A DNA stretch of 64,000 nucleotides, from NCBI GenBank assembly GCA_046598525.1, contig JBKJIJ010000004.1:124001-188000 (forward strand), in the 5' to 3' direction. A model generated the notes under the pieces. The model was not told where the DNA came from, did no database searches, and saw only the letters and a list, made by a program, of their open reading frames with translations. How positions within the stretch are numbered: the stretch's first letter is position 1; each line of letters starts with the position of its first letter. This DNA is from Methylotenera_A sp046598525. GTDB lineage: Bacteria > Pseudomonadota > Gammaproteobacteria > Burkholderiales > Methylophilaceae. Of the stretch, positions 35,669 to 45,144 are shown in pieces. The position numbers were made by a program, and so were the translations under genes.

Positions 35669-36381
35669 TGCGTGTTGCTTTATTTGTGCCGCCATATGGC
35701 GTTAAAAAGCAGCTAGTTTGCTTAATGGTGAGTGCGTTATTTTTAATATTCATTTATCCCAAAACAGGCTTAGATCAACAATTAATTGCGCCTTATTTTA
35801 ATGCGATTAACCACCAGTTTGCCTTAAAACACAGCTGGTTTTTAGAAAGCGTGATGCATTCAGGCTTGAAATATGGGCTTGTTTTGATAGCAATTAGTAC
35901 CTTGCTGGCAAGCTTTGTCGGCCATATCTACTGCCCTTTAAAGGCTTATCAGCAGCGCCTGTTATGGGTGTTTGTTGTCATGCTGGTTAGCACAACGGCC
36001 ATTGCAATACTTAAAAGTGTCAGCATGCACGGCTGCCCAAATGATTTAACCCAATACGGCGGCGATTTGCCTTATTTGCAATTGTTTGATGCGCTTCCAA
36101 TTGGCGTGGCGATGGGCAAATGCTTTCCGGGTGGCCATGCCAGTGGCGGCTTTGCGCTAATGGCGTTTTATTTTGCCTTTAGCGATGTGCAGCCCAGATT
36201 TGCAAAAAGCATGCTGCTAATTTCAATCACTTTGGGCTTTGTAATGGGCTGGGCGCAAATGATGCGCGGCGAACATTTCTTATCGCACAACCTTTGGAGC
36301 GCTTGGCTGGTTTGGGCTATTTGCCTAGCTTGCCAGCCTTTATTGCCAATTTTAACCATCAACAGAAACGCACAGAAATGA
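35668..36381 (+). CDS. PAP2-family membrane phosphatase
   Basis: A 237-residue integral membrane protein with six hydrophobic segments and the PAP2 acid-phosphatase core: PGGHASGG (motif 2) and RGEHFLSH (motif 3). Such enzymes dephosphorylate lipid phosphates; LpxE-like and LpxT-like members act on lipid A. Context, between a YejM-like gene and an eptA-like gene, favours lipid A or lipid-carrier phosphate. Starts overlap: 1 bp with the gene before, 4 bp with the gene after. Confidence 0.85.
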   Translation: MRVALFVPPYGVKKQLVCLMVSALFLIFIYPKTGLDQQLIAPYFNAINHQFALKHSWFLESVMHSGLKYGLVLIAISTLLASFVGHIYCPLKAYQQRLLWVFVVMLVSTTAIAILKSVSMHGCPNDLTQYGGDLPYLQLFDALPIGVAMGKCFPGGHASGGFALMAFYFAFSDVQPRFAKSMLLISITLGFVMGWAQMMRGEHFLSHNLWSAWLVWAICLACQPLLPILTINRNAQK

Positions 36382-38081
36382 CCGCCATACGCCACCCATT
36401 ATCCAAACTAAGCATGCCACTATTTAAATCGTTCAGCTTATTTAAAGCAGCAACACAAAGCCATGCCATTTTTGGGGTAACGGCCTTTATTATGCTGACC
36501 GCTAATTGGTCACTTTTTAGCCGAATAATCGAAATTTACCCACTTAAATTGCACAATCTGCCGTTTTTGCTATCGCTAGCCGTATTTTTTAGCGCATTAA
36601 CCGCCATTTTCTTTTTGGCCATTTGCCATGGCAAAGCCACGCGCTGGGTGTTGGCGCTGTTTTTAATCATTGCTTCGCAAGCCGCTTACTATATGGACCA
36701 GTTTGGCGTGATTGTGGATATTGTGATGATAGACAATATTATGCAAACCAATCCGCAAGAATTTGCCGGATTATTAAGCCTGAATTTAGCGCTTAGAACC
36801 CTATTTTTAGGCATTATTCCCGCTTGGTTGATTATTCGGTATTGCCCAAAACCAGCCAGCATGCGCCAAGAATTAAAATCCAGATTACGATGGTTCGGCA
36901 TAATGCTGTTAGTGATAGTAGTGGCTATTGCGCCATTTACCGCAGGCTATGCTTCATTTATTCGTGAGCATAAAATTACACGCTTTTATGCCAACCCCAC
37001 TTACACCACGTATTCGGTGATTAAATATTTAAGCCAGAAAATTCAATTGGCAAAACCCATGCTGCTTAAGCCTATTGCCACAGATGCGGTCATGGTAGGT
37101 GCCGCATCCAAAACAGAATTGATGATTTTGGTGGTGGGCGAAACGGCGCGAGCTGACCGTTTTTCGCTTAATGGATATCAGCGCGAAACCAACCCATTAT
37201 TGGCCAAGCAAGATGTGGTGAGCTTAAGCAATGTAAGCTCTTGCGGCACTTCTACCAGCGTTTCTGTGCCGTGCATGTTTTCGGCTTTAGGGCGCGATGA
37301 TTACAGTAAAGAAGTCGCGCTTGGCCAAGAAAACGCGCTAGATGTGTTGTTTGATCATGGCGTGCAAATTTTGTGGCGCGATAATAATTCGGATTCTAAA
37401 GGCGTGGCCACGCGCTTGAAATATGAAGATTTTAAAAGCCCAACGCTCAACCCAAATTGCCAGGGCGAATGCCGCGATATTGGTATGTTAAGCGGTTTAG
37501 ATAAATTTATAGAAAGCCGACGCGGCAAAGATATTTTGATTGTGCTGCATCAAATGGGTAACCACGGCCCAGAATATTACAGACGTTATCCCAAACAATT
37601 TGAGCGCTTTAAGCCCGTTTGCATGACTGGCGAGCTGCAAAATTGTAGCCAGCAAGAAATTGATAATGGCTACGATAATGCCATTTTGTATACCGATTAT
37701 TTTTTATCGAATGTGATTGATTTGCTGAAAAAATACGATGAACAATTTGCTACATCCATGCTGTATGTGAGTGATCATGGTGAATCATTAGGCGAAAACG
37801 GCTTTTATTTGCATGCCGCGCCTTATGTCATCGCGCCAAAAGAACAAACGCATGTGCCGGCGATTATGTGGATGGGCAAGCATTTTGATTACACCAAACA
37901 GCAGCTGCTGCCTTATAAAGATTATGCTTTAAGCCATGATGATTTATTTTGCAGCTTGCTAGTGGCGTTTGAAATGGACGCGAAAATGTGTGAAGCGAAA
38001 AAAGATATATTGCTGCAAAATTCAGATATCAAAAGTGTTAAGTTTGAACAGAAGCCAATCAAATACACGATTGCCAACTAA
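36378..38081 (+). CDS. eptA: EptA-like phosphoethanolamine transferase
   Basis: A 567-residue protein with five N-terminal membrane helices and a periplasmic transferase domain. Motifs: GETARADRFSLNGY, the nucleophilic Thr in SSCGTSTSVSVPC, HQMGNHGPEY and SDHGESLGENG. It transfers phosphoethanolamine to lipid A phosphates, lowering negative charge and raising resistance to cationic peptides. The ATG at 36378 overlaps the PAP2 stop (ATGA) and is preferred to a longer frame from 36294. Paired with a phosphatase, it could exchange phosphate for phosphoethanolamine. Confidence 0.9.
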   Translation: MTAIRHPLSKLSMPLFKSFSLFKAATQSHAIFGVTAFIMLTANWSLFSRIIEIYPLKLHNLPFLLSLAVFFSALTAIFFLAICHGKATRWVLALFLIIASQAAYYMDQFGVIVDIVMIDNIMQTNPQEFAGLLSLNLALRTLFLGIIPAWLIIRYCPKPASMRQELKSRLRWFGIMLLVIVVAIAPFTAGYASFIREHKITRFYANPTYTTYSVIKYLSQKIQLAKPMLLKPIATDAVMVGAASKTELMILVVGETARADRFSLNGYQRETNPLLAKQDVVSLSNVSSCGTSTSVSVPCMFSALGRDDYSKEVALGQENALDVLFDHGVQILWRDNNSDSKGVATRLKYEDFKSPTLNPNCQGECRDIGMLSGLDKFIESRRGKDILIVLHQMGNHGPEYYRRYPKQFERFKPVCMTGELQNCSQQEIDNGYDNAILYTDYFLSNVIDLLKKYDEQFATSMLYVSDHGESLGENGFYLHAAPYVIAPKEQTHVPAIMWMGKHFDYTKQQLLPYKDYALSHDDLFCSLLVAFEMDAKMCEAKKDILLQNSDIKSVKFEQKPIKYTIAN

Positions 38082-38132
38082 AACGATTACAATTTCGAGC
38101 AATAAGTTTTGAATAAATAAGGGAGAAAAACA

Positions 38133-38684
38133 ATGACAAATCCACAAAACGCAGCGCGTTACAGTAAACCAGTGGTTATTTTGCACTGGCTAATGTTGCT
38201 GTTAATGGTTGGCGTATATGCTTTTATTGAGCTAAAAGTGCTGTTTGTAAAAGGCACGCCGCCGCGCGAGCTAATGAAAACCATCCATTTTACGCTTGGC
38301 CTTACGGTGTTTTTATTTGTGTTAATGCGTATTTATTTTAGAGTGACTAGCGCAACGCCAGCCATTCAACCCGCGCTTAGCCCAATTACGCATTACGTTT
38401 CAACAGCCATGCACTTGGCTCTGTATGCCTTAATGATTGCTATGCCCATTGCGGGTTGGTTAATTTTAAGTGCGGCTGGCAAACCGATTCCATTTTATGG
38501 ATTAGAGCTACCGCCATTAATCGCCAAAAATAAAGAGCTGGCGAAAACGATTAAAGAACTGCACGAAACAGCTGGTAGCGTAGGCTACTTTTTAATTGCC
38601 GGCCACGCACTGGCGGGTTTGTTTCATCATTATATTAAGCGCGATAATACCTTAACTAGAATGTTGCTTAATCAATCCAAATAA
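38133..38684 (+). CDS. Cytochrome b561 family protein
   Basis: A 183-residue inner-membrane protein with four helices. Candidate heme histidines lie in VVILHWLML, KTIHFTLG, KELHETAG and AGHALAGLFHH. The ribosome site is AAGGGAG. It follows eptA by 51 bp on the same strand and may share its transcript. A paralogue is at 9.6 kb; electron partners are unknown. Confidence 0.88.
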   Translation: MTNPQNAARYSKPVVILHWLMLLLMVGVYAFIELKVLFVKGTPPRELMKTIHFTLGLTVFLFVLMRIYFRVTSATPAIQPALSPITHYVSTAMHLALYALMIAMPIAGWLILSAAGKPIPFYGLELPPLIAKNKELAKTIKELHETAGSVGYFLIAGHALAGLFHHYIKRDNTLTRMLLNQSK

Positions 38685-38695
38685 ACAAGCTAGTT

Positions 38696-39175
38696 TTAAG
38701 GGCAGCGCAAGTTTTCTGGCGCTGCCGTGCTAATTTGTTCTTGCGCAATCCACATAATGGCTTTAACGCGGCTATCTACATGGCAAGCGTCTACATAGCC
38801 AATGGCGCCGCTGGTTTGCGCCACATAGCGCAGCACGGCTTCTTCTGAGTTAACTGAATATGGCGGCAAAATACCGTTAAAGTATTGGCCGTTCCAATAA
38901 TCGATTTGCTTTTTGGGCGCGCTACCTAATATTATTTGCGAAAATTGCTGCCTTAATGGGTGCTCAGGGCGTAAATTTACCGGCTTAATGCGCTGCCCTT
39001 TTGGCCAATACAATTGTTTGCGCCAGTAAATTAAATTTAACTCATTCGCGGCTACGGCTAGCTCATCACTATTCACCACAATCGCGATAACAGGCGCATT
39101 GCCATCTGCAAATGCCAGCGGCATGCTGCTTAGCAGCAGGCTTATCATCCAAAAGATAGACTTAAAAACGGGCAT
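38696..39175 (-). CDS. Phosphate-ABC-transporter-like periplasmic binding protein
   Basis: A 159-residue protein with signal peptide (cleavage near AFADG). It has the short PstS-like domain layout: AIVVNSDELAVAAN strand, LNLIYWRKQLYWPKGQRIKPV, then VAQTSGAIGYVDA near the end. Such truncated PstS-like proteins often sit beside sensor kinases and porins; the ligand need not be phosphate. It is 5 bp after the porin gene on the same strand. Confidence 0.8.
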   Translation of the reverse strand: MPVFKSIFWMISLLLSSMPLAFADGNAPVIAIVVNSDELAVAANELNLIYWRKQLYWPKGQRIKPVNLRPEHPLRQQFSQIILGSAPKKQIDYWNGQYFNGILPPYSVNSEEAVLRYVAQTSGAIGYVDACHVDSRVKAIMWIAQEQISTAAPENLRCP

Positions 39176-39180
39176 TAAAA

Positions 39181-40185
39181 TTAGAAAAACAAGGCAAAAG
39201 AAGCGCTAAATCCGCGCGGCGATTCAGGCATTCCTGCGCTGCCGCCAGTGAATTCTAGTTTTAATAATTGCGTGGGTTTTACGCGCCAAGTGGCGCCCAC
39301 TAACCAGCGTTCTTTGGCGCCTAAGTCTGGGCGCTGCAAGGTTTCAAGCCGCGTAATCCAGTACCAATCTTGTATGCCTAAACCATTTAAAGGCACCGCG
39401 GTTTGTAAATAAGCGCCGCTGCCGCCATCGCGGTCGCTGGTATTAAAACGCTGAAAAACCTCTGCGCTAATTTCAACATTTTTAATAGTGGTCACTACAT
39501 CTAAGCCCAGCATGCGATAGCTGGCATCGTTAAGACCTTTTTCGCGAAACGATAACAGTGAAATACCAATATCGGATTGATTTTTTACACTCAAGCGCAA
39601 GCCGCGCACATGCTCAAACTGGCGCTCTTCATCGTCTTGCTCTTGGTCTTCTAACAGCTCGCCAAACACTTTGTATTCAAACGCGCTATTTTTAAACGGC
39701 ACAGCGCCATGCAGCATCATGCCATTGGTGGCGGTGGGGAACAGTTGCGTGGTGGCCAGTGGGCGCGATGTTGTCCACACCAGCGGTGGCGCATGCAGTA
39801 GATTCCAGCGGCTATTAGGGGTTAAAAAACGACCTGCGCGAAAGTTAATTTTTTCAGATAAATTGTAATCAAAATAAAAACGCTCTAAATCTAAATGGCC
39901 TTCTTTGCGCGAAAATTTTGTATCATCGTTCCATGCTAGTGGGCGTTCTAGTTCTAGCTCACTAAAAAAACTTAAACGGCCTTCGCCAGACCAGCTTAAA
40001 AGCAAGCTAATTTCATTAATAGCGGCTTCAGCTTCTTGGTCTTTATGCAAGGTAACGCCCGCGCTGCTGTAACCGCCCAGCTGAAAGCCATCTAACCAAT
40101 TAGAGCCTTCATCGGCAAGTGCAGGCTTGCTTAGCGCGGTAGACAGTACTAGACTTACAAAGATGAACACAAAAAAATTTCGCAT
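39181..40185 (-). CDS. Outer-membrane porin-like beta-barrel protein
   Basis: A 334-residue protein with signal peptide (MRNFFVFIFV..., cleavage near ALADE), alternating beta-strand pattern, and a C-terminal phenylalanine (ASFALFF), typical of outer-membrane barrels. The start at 40185 is preferred over 40197 because GGAA lies upstream and the signal peptide is normal. It is expressed with the periplasmic binding protein and divergent from the sensor kinase. The solute is unknown. Confidence 0.78.
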   Translation of the reverse strand: MRNFFVFIFVSLVLSTALSKPALADEGSNWLDGFQLGGYSSAGVTLHKDQEAEAAINEISLLLSWSGEGRLSFFSELELERPLAWNDDTKFSRKEGHLDLERFYFDYNLSEKINFRAGRFLTPNSRWNLLHAPPLVWTTSRPLATTQLFPTATNGMMLHGAVPFKNSAFEYKVFGELLEDQEQDDEERQFEHVRGLRLSVKNQSDIGISLLSFREKGLNDASYRMLGLDVVTTIKNVEISAEVFQRFNTSDRDGGSGAYLQTAVPLNGLGIQDWYWITRLETLQRPDLGAKERWLVGATWRVKPTQLLKLEFTGGSAGMPESPRGFSASFALFF

Positions 40186-40274
40186 AATCAATTCCATAGC
40201 CGCGGCGTATTGGCGGGGTTATCTCGGCAATGGTGATTGTCGCATAACGGCAGTATTTCAGCCTTAAAATCCGC

Positions 40275-41933
40275 TTGATAAAAAAACTTTCGATTCGCCA
40301 ATTATTATTATTGGCTTTTTTATTAGCAGGCTTATTGCCCGCTATGCTGGTGAGCTTTTTAAGCTTTTATCAGGCCAAAACCGCGCTAAAAAAAGAGATC
40401 ACCCGCGATTTACAAACGCTAAGCCAAACGGTGGCCAATAGTGTTTCGCGCATGCTATTTGAGCGCACGCAAAATGTGGCGTCTTGGAGCCAGTTAGCGA
40501 TTATGCAAGAGCTACAAATTGACGATATTGATAAGCGCCTATCCACTTTTTTGCGCGAATTACAAACAAGTTATGGCGATGTTTATCAAACTATTTATGT
40601 GGTCAATATGCAAAACAAAGTGATTGCATCCAGTAATCCTAGCCAATTAAATCAACAGATTACAATGCCAAAGCCTTGGTTTATTATTGATGCGAGCGAA
40701 AAAAAAATCACCTTTTCAATTATTCAAAATAATGTGTTGGCCATTTCGCAACAGGTGATAGAACCCAGCACTAATCAAGTGATTGGCCGCTTGGTAGCTG
40801 AATTTAATTGGCAGCAAATCCAAAACTTATTAAATTCTGCCGTGAAAAAGCCATCCACCGTTGCTTTGTTAAATGAGCAAGGCAATGCGCTGGCCGCTAG
40901 TGCTAATTGGAACCAAAACGCAGGCCATGAAATGCATGCGCAAAGTAATTTTAGTATTCAGCCAAGCGCGCCAAAGTGGCAAGTGCGGGTAGAAAAATTG
41001 CATTCGCTGGCGGTAGAGCCGGTGCACCGTTTAGGCTATATTTTCTTGGCCTTGCTGGCCAGCACGCTGTTATTCGCCGCTTTTTTGGTTACGCCAATCG
41101 CCCAAGCCATTACACAGCCGCTGGCCAAATTAACCTTATTTGTGCGCAGCTTTAAGCAAGAACAATTAGCAGAAACGCCCAAAACGGGCCCGCCAGAAGT
41201 GCAAGAATTAGCCATAGCCTTTGAAAATATGATGCAAGATTTAGCCAAAACGCAGGCCAATTTAACGCGTGCCGCCAAGCTGGCGGTGGTGGGTGAAATG
41301 GCTGCCGCCATGAGCCATGAAGTGCGCACGCCGCTAGGTATATTGCGCTCATCAGCCGATTTACTGTTGCGCGAACCTAAGCTAAGCCAAGATGGTAAAG
41401 AAGTGCTGGGCTTTATTATTTCAGAAACCGAACGTTTAAATCGGCTGGTTTCTACTTTAATTGATTCGGCCCGCCCGCGCCTACCGCAGTTTGTGGCGGT
41501 TGATTTGGCCGATTTAATCAGCAAAATTACCAGCATGCTGCGCGCCCAAGCAGAGCAAAAAAATATTGCGCTTAATTTGGATTTGTCACACTCGGTTACT
41601 GCCGAAATTGATCACGATCAAATCACGCAAGTGATGATGAATATTGTGTTAAATGCGATCCAAATCTTACCGATAGGTGGCCAAATTTTCATCCGTTTGT
41701 ATCAGCAACAAGATGCCGCCATTATTGAAGTGGCCGATAATGGGCCTGGCATAAGTGACGCCAACCAAGCGCATATTTTTGAGCCATTTTTTACCCAACG
41801 CGCAGGCGGCGTTGGCTTGGGTTTGGCGGTGGTGCGGCAAATTGTGCAAGCGCACGGCGGCGATATTCGCTACAGCAGCAGCCAGTTTGGCGGCGCGCAG
41901 TTTACAATCATATTACCCATTTCAAAAGCGTAA
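40275..41933 (+). CDS. Membrane sensor histidine kinase
   Basis: A 552-residue kinase: membrane helix (about 10-30), periplasmic Cache-like region (about 35-255), second helix (about 258-282), HAMP, HisKA with MSHEVRTPLG, and HATPase with NIVLNAIQ, DNGPGIS and GVGLGLAV. The start is a TTG at 40275 without a clear ribosome site; no earlier in-frame ATG fits. It should phosphorylate the NtrC-type regulator encoded 5 bp downstream. The signal is likely sensed through the Cache region, perhaps with the divergent binding protein. Confidence 0.88.
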   Translation: MIKKLSIRQLLLLAFLLAGLLPAMLVSFLSFYQAKTALKKEITRDLQTLSQTVANSVSRMLFERTQNVASWSQLAIMQELQIDDIDKRLSTFLRELQTSYGDVYQTIYVVNMQNKVIASSNPSQLNQQITMPKPWFIIDASEKKITFSIIQNNVLAISQQVIEPSTNQVIGRLVAEFNWQQIQNLLNSAVKKPSTVALLNEQGNALAASANWNQNAGHEMHAQSNFSIQPSAPKWQVRVEKLHSLAVEPVHRLGYIFLALLASTLLFAAFLVTPIAQAITQPLAKLTLFVRSFKQEQLAETPKTGPPEVQELAIAFENMMQDLAKTQANLTRAAKLAVVGEMAAAMSHEVRTPLGILRSSADLLLREPKLSQDGKEVLGFIISETERLNRLVSTLIDSARPRLPQFVAVDLADLISKITSMLRAQAEQKNIALNLDLSHSVTAEIDHDQITQVMMNIVLNAIQILPIGGQIFIRLYQQQDAAIIEVADNGPGISDANQAHIFEPFFTQRAGGVGLGLAVVRQIVQAHGGDIRYSSSQFGGAQFTIILPISKA

Positions 41934-41938
41934 TACCC

Positions 41939-43288
41939 ATGCAAAAACAATGCACCATTTTAGCGGTAGACGATGAGCCCAATATGCGCCGCTTGCTGGA
42001 AATTAGCCTGCGCCAAGCCGGCTACAAGCCCGTGTTGGCGGCCGATGGTTATGAAGCGCTAGCGCAAATTAAAGCTCAGCATATAGATTTAGTGGTGAGC
42101 GATTTGCATATGCCGGGCATGAATGGGCTGGCCTTGCTTAAAGCCATTCGGCAAGAAAATGAAACGCTACCTTTTATGATGGTGACTGCGCTGGGCGAAA
42201 TTAAAACCGCGGTAGAAGCCATGAAACTGGGCGCCAGCGACTACATTTTGCGCCCGTTTGATTTAGAAACATTAGAAATTGCCATTGCAAAAGCGTTAAG
42301 TAATAGACGTTTGCAATTAGAAAACACCTATTTAAAAGCCGATAATGAAGTGGTTTCTATTGACGCTGGATTTATTGGCGAAAGCGCGCCCATGTTGGCG
42401 CTAAAGCAATTGATTGCGCAAGTAGCACCCGAAAAAGCCACTGTGTTGATAACTGGCGAAACGGGGACAGGTAAGGAATTGGTGGCAAAAGCGATTCATG
42501 CCGCATCAAAGCGTAAAAATGGTTTGTTTGTGGCCATTAATTGCGCGGCAATACCAGCCGATATTTTAGAATCGGAATTATTTGGTCACGAAAAAGGCGC
42601 TTTTACTGGCGCCATTAAAGAGCGTATTGGTAAATTTGAGCTGGCCGATGGCGGCACACTTTTTTTAGATGAAATTGCTGAAATGCCGATTCAGCTTCAG
42701 GCTAAAATTCTGCGCGTGTTGCAAGAAGGCGTAATAGAAAAAATTGGCAGTAATAAGACCATTAGCCTAGATGTGCGGGTGATTGCCGCCACCAACCGCG
42801 ACCCATTGCAAGCGGTTAAAGAAGGCAAATTGCGCGAAGATTTGTATTACCGGCTGAATGTTTTTCAGCTAAACACCCCGCCCCTGCGCGAACGGCCTGA
42901 TGATATAACGCGACTAGCGCATTATTTTTTAGCCAAAAGCGGCACACAAATTTCACATGCAGCCTTAATGCAATTACAAGCTTACGCGTGGCCCGGCAAT
43001 GTGCGCGAGCTAGAAAATATACTAGAGCGCGCGTCTATTTTAGCGGCTAAGCAGACTATTTTGCCGCCACATTTGCCTGCTGATATAGCGCCAGCAATTA
43101 AGCAAGCGGATGATTTAATCGCCACTGAGCAGCCTTTTTCGATTCCGCAAATGACCGCTCAAATTGAGAAAAAATTAATTATGGAAGCACTGGCTGCCAG
43201 CCAAGGCAATAAAGCCAAAGCGGCCAAGTTGCTAGAGATTAGTGAGCGCTCACTTTGGTATAAAATCGATCAATTCAATCTTAAATAA
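41939..43288 (+). CDS. NtrC-family sigma-54 response regulator
   Basis: A 449-residue regulator in three parts: receiver (D55 in VVSDLHMPG the phosphate site), AAA+ domain with Walker A GETGTGKE, the sigma-54 loop GAFTGA and Walker B GGTLFLDEI, and a C-terminal Fis-type HTH. It activates RpoN promoters when phosphorylated by the kinase gene just before it. It is the only enhancer-binding protein in the window and a natural candidate for the divergent sigma-54 promoters at 33.5 kb. Confidence 0.93.
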   Translation: MQKQCTILAVDDEPNMRRLLEISLRQAGYKPVLAADGYEALAQIKAQHIDLVVSDLHMPGMNGLALLKAIRQENETLPFMMVTALGEIKTAVEAMKLGASDYILRPFDLETLEIAIAKALSNRRLQLENTYLKADNEVVSIDAGFIGESAPMLALKQLIAQVAPEKATVLITGETGTGKELVAKAIHAASKRKNGLFVAINCAAIPADILESELFGHEKGAFTGAIKERIGKFELADGGTLFLDEIAEMPIQLQAKILRVLQEGVIEKIGSNKTISLDVRVIAATNRDPLQAVKEGKLREDLYYRLNVFQLNTPPLRERPDDITRLAHYFLAKSGTQISHAALMQLQAYAWPGNVRELENILERASILAAKQTILPPHLPADIAPAIKQADDLIATEQPFSIPQMTAQIEKKLIMEALAASQGNKAKAAKLLEISERSLWYKIDQFNLK

Positions 43289-43315
43289 GCTTTGTTTTTA
43301 TCTTTATAGCTGGCA

Positions 43316-43344
43316 TTGACAGGTTTACTTAACGCTGTTAAATT
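43316..43344 (+). promoter_or_regulatory. Promoter of the tetR-RND operon
   Basis: TTGACA (43316-43321) and TAAATT (43339-43344) with 17 bases between, a good sigma-70 promoter. The spacer and the early transcript carry the two operator palindromes. Confidence 0.75.
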
Positions 43345-43369
43345 AACATCGTTTAATTAACAGTGTTAA
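43329..43369. promoter_or_regulatory. Paired TetR operators
   Basis: TTAACGCTGTTAA (43329-43341) and TTAACAGTGTTAA (43357-43369) are two palindromes 28 bp apart. Together with flanking bases they form a larger inverted repeat of 15-base arms (43327-43341 and 43357-43371). One covers the -10 spacer, the other lies just after the expected start. Likely bound by the TetR protein encoded 12 bases downstream. Confidence 0.75.
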
Positions 43370-43381
43370 GTAAGATTTTTT

Positions 43382-44047
43382 ATGCCACCAAAACCCAAAA
43401 CCGAGCTTGAACGCCAACATCTGCGTACCTTAATTATGGATGCAGCGCGCGAGTTATTTGTTTCGCGCGGCGTAGAGGCGGTGACTATGCGCGAAATTGC
43501 TAAGCGCATTGGCTATTCTGCCACCAGCATTTATTTGCACTTTGCCGATAAAGAAGCCTTAATTCGTGCGGTGTGCGATACCGATTTTTTAGCGCTGGCC
43601 GATGCTTTAAAAAATAATTTAGCGATCAACGACCCAGTTGAGCGCATGCTGGCGATTGGGCGCGATTATGCCGCGTTTGCGCTTAATTATCCTAATCACT
43701 ACCGCATGATGTTTATGACAGAGCACCCGCCTTGCGATCCGGCCAGCTCAACCATTCAACAAAATAATGCCGAACAAGATGCCTATTTTCAGCTAAAAAC
43801 GGTGGTGAATGATGTATTTTTAGCAGGAAAATTTAGGCCAGATTTAACCGATGCGGATTTGATTGCGCAAACCATTTGGGCTGGCATGCATGGCGTTTGC
43901 GCGCTGCAAATTAGCATGGCTAACGATATTTGGGTTAATTGGGCCACAATTGAGCAGCGTTTGCAGATGATGCAATTAACCTTGATTCGCGGTTTGTTGC
44001 AAGAGCATACTAATGCAATTAATAATAAAAACGAGAGCTTGCTATGA
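43382..44047 (+). CDS. TetR-family repressor
   Basis: A 221-residue TetR regulator. N-terminal HTH: AARELFVSRGVEAVTMREIA, then ATSIYLHFADKEAL; the C-terminal ligand domain is variable. It is first in an operon with an RND adaptor and pump (4-bp overlap with the adaptor gene), so it probably represses all three through the palindromes just upstream. The inducer is unknown. Confidence 0.92.
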   Translation: MPPKPKTELERQHLRTLIMDAARELFVSRGVEAVTMREIAKRIGYSATSIYLHFADKEALIRAVCDTDFLALADALKNNLAINDPVERMLAIGRDYAAFALNYPNHYRMMFMTEHPPCDPASSTIQQNNAEQDAYFQLKTVVNDVFLAGKFRPDLTDADLIAQTIWAGMHGVCALQISMANDIWVNWATIEQRLQMMQLTLIRGLLQEHTNAINNKNESLL

Positions 44048-45144
44048 AAATAAAACTAAGTGCATTTAGCATGGTTGCGATATTGATGGCGGGCTGTGAA
44101 AAGCCACCGCAAACGCCGCCGCCGCTGCGACCTGCTTTGGTGGTTGTGGTTGGCCAAGCTGCCGTAGAGCAAGGCATGGTGCTGGTGGGCGAGGTTAAAT
44201 CACGCTATGAATCCAATCAGGGTTTTAGAATCGGCGGCAAGATTATTGAGCGCAAAGTAGAAGTGGGCACGGTGGTTAAAAAAGGCCAAGTATTGGCGCT
44301 GTTAGATGCGGCAGATACGAATTTAACCGCCGCCGCGGCTTATGCCGATGTGCGCGCGGCAGAAGCCAGCCATGCCTTAGCAAAAGCCGAAGTTGAGCGC
44401 CAGCGCTTATTATTTAACAAAAAATTTATTTCCGCTTCGGCCTTAGATTTTCGCGAAGCCGAATTAAAAACATCGGCGGCGCGCTTGCAACAAGTAAAAG
44501 CGCAAGCGGCGGTATCCAGCAATCAATCGCGCTATACCAGTTTAATGGCAGACCGCAATGGCGTGGTAACGCAAATTCGTGCAGAGCCCGGCCAAGTAGT
44601 GGCGGCGGGTGAAATGGTGGCGCAAGTGGTTGATACGCAACAGCTTGAAGTGTTAGTGGCCGTACCAGAGTCTAGAGTGGCGGCGATAAAAATTGGCGAT
44701 ATGGCCCAATTAAAACTGTGGGCAAACCAATTTCCAGCGGCTGAAAAAATCTACACAGGAAAAGTGCGTGAAATTGCGCCAGCCGCCAGCTCTGCCACCC
44801 GCGCTTTTGATGTGCGCGTAGCCGTTTTAGATGCTGATGAAATGCTTAAATTAGGCATGACAGCGGGCATGCGTATTGCTAGTGGCGAACAAGTTGCCGA
44901 TTTAATTGTGCCAGCCAGCGCTTTAACGCAAATTAATGGCAAAACCAGTGTTTGGGTTATCGATAAAGCGGGCGTTGCTAATTTGCGCGCCGTAACAGCT
45001 GGCCAATTTACAGAAAACGGCGTGCAGGTAATGAGCGGCTTGCAGGCAGGCGAAATGGTGGCCATTGCTGGCGTGCACACCTTAATTAATGGCCAAAAAG
45101 TGAAGCCTTTATTACAGTCAACGCCAACAGAGGCGGCGCAATGA
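44044..45144 (+). CDS. RND efflux adaptor (membrane fusion protein)
   Basis: A 366-residue periplasmic adaptor lipoprotein: signal peptide with lipobox LMAGC, Pro-rich linker, a split biotinyl-lipoyl domain (VGTVVKKGQVLALLD and AEPGQVVAAGEMV), a coiled-coil hairpin between them and beta-barrel domains. It links the inner-membrane pump to a TolC-type channel, and a tolC gene lies 4 kb downstream. Stop and start overlap (ATGA) on both sides. Confidence 0.93.
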   Translation: MKIKLSAFSMVAILMAGCEKPPQTPPPLRPALVVVVGQAAVEQGMVLVGEVKSRYESNQGFRIGGKIIERKVEVGTVVKKGQVLALLDAADTNLTAAAAYADVRAAEASHALAKAEVERQRLLFNKKFISASALDFREAELKTSAARLQQVKAQAAVSSNQSRYTSLMADRNGVVTQIRAEPGQVVAAGEMVAQVVDTQQLEVLVAVPESRVAAIKIGDMAQLKLWANQFPAAEKIYTGKVREIAPAASSATRAFDVRVAVLDADEMLKLGMTAGMRIASGEQVADLIVPASALTQINGKTSVWVIDKAGVANLRAVTAGQFTENGVQVMSGLQAGEMVAIAGVHTLINGQKVKPLLQSTPTEAAQ

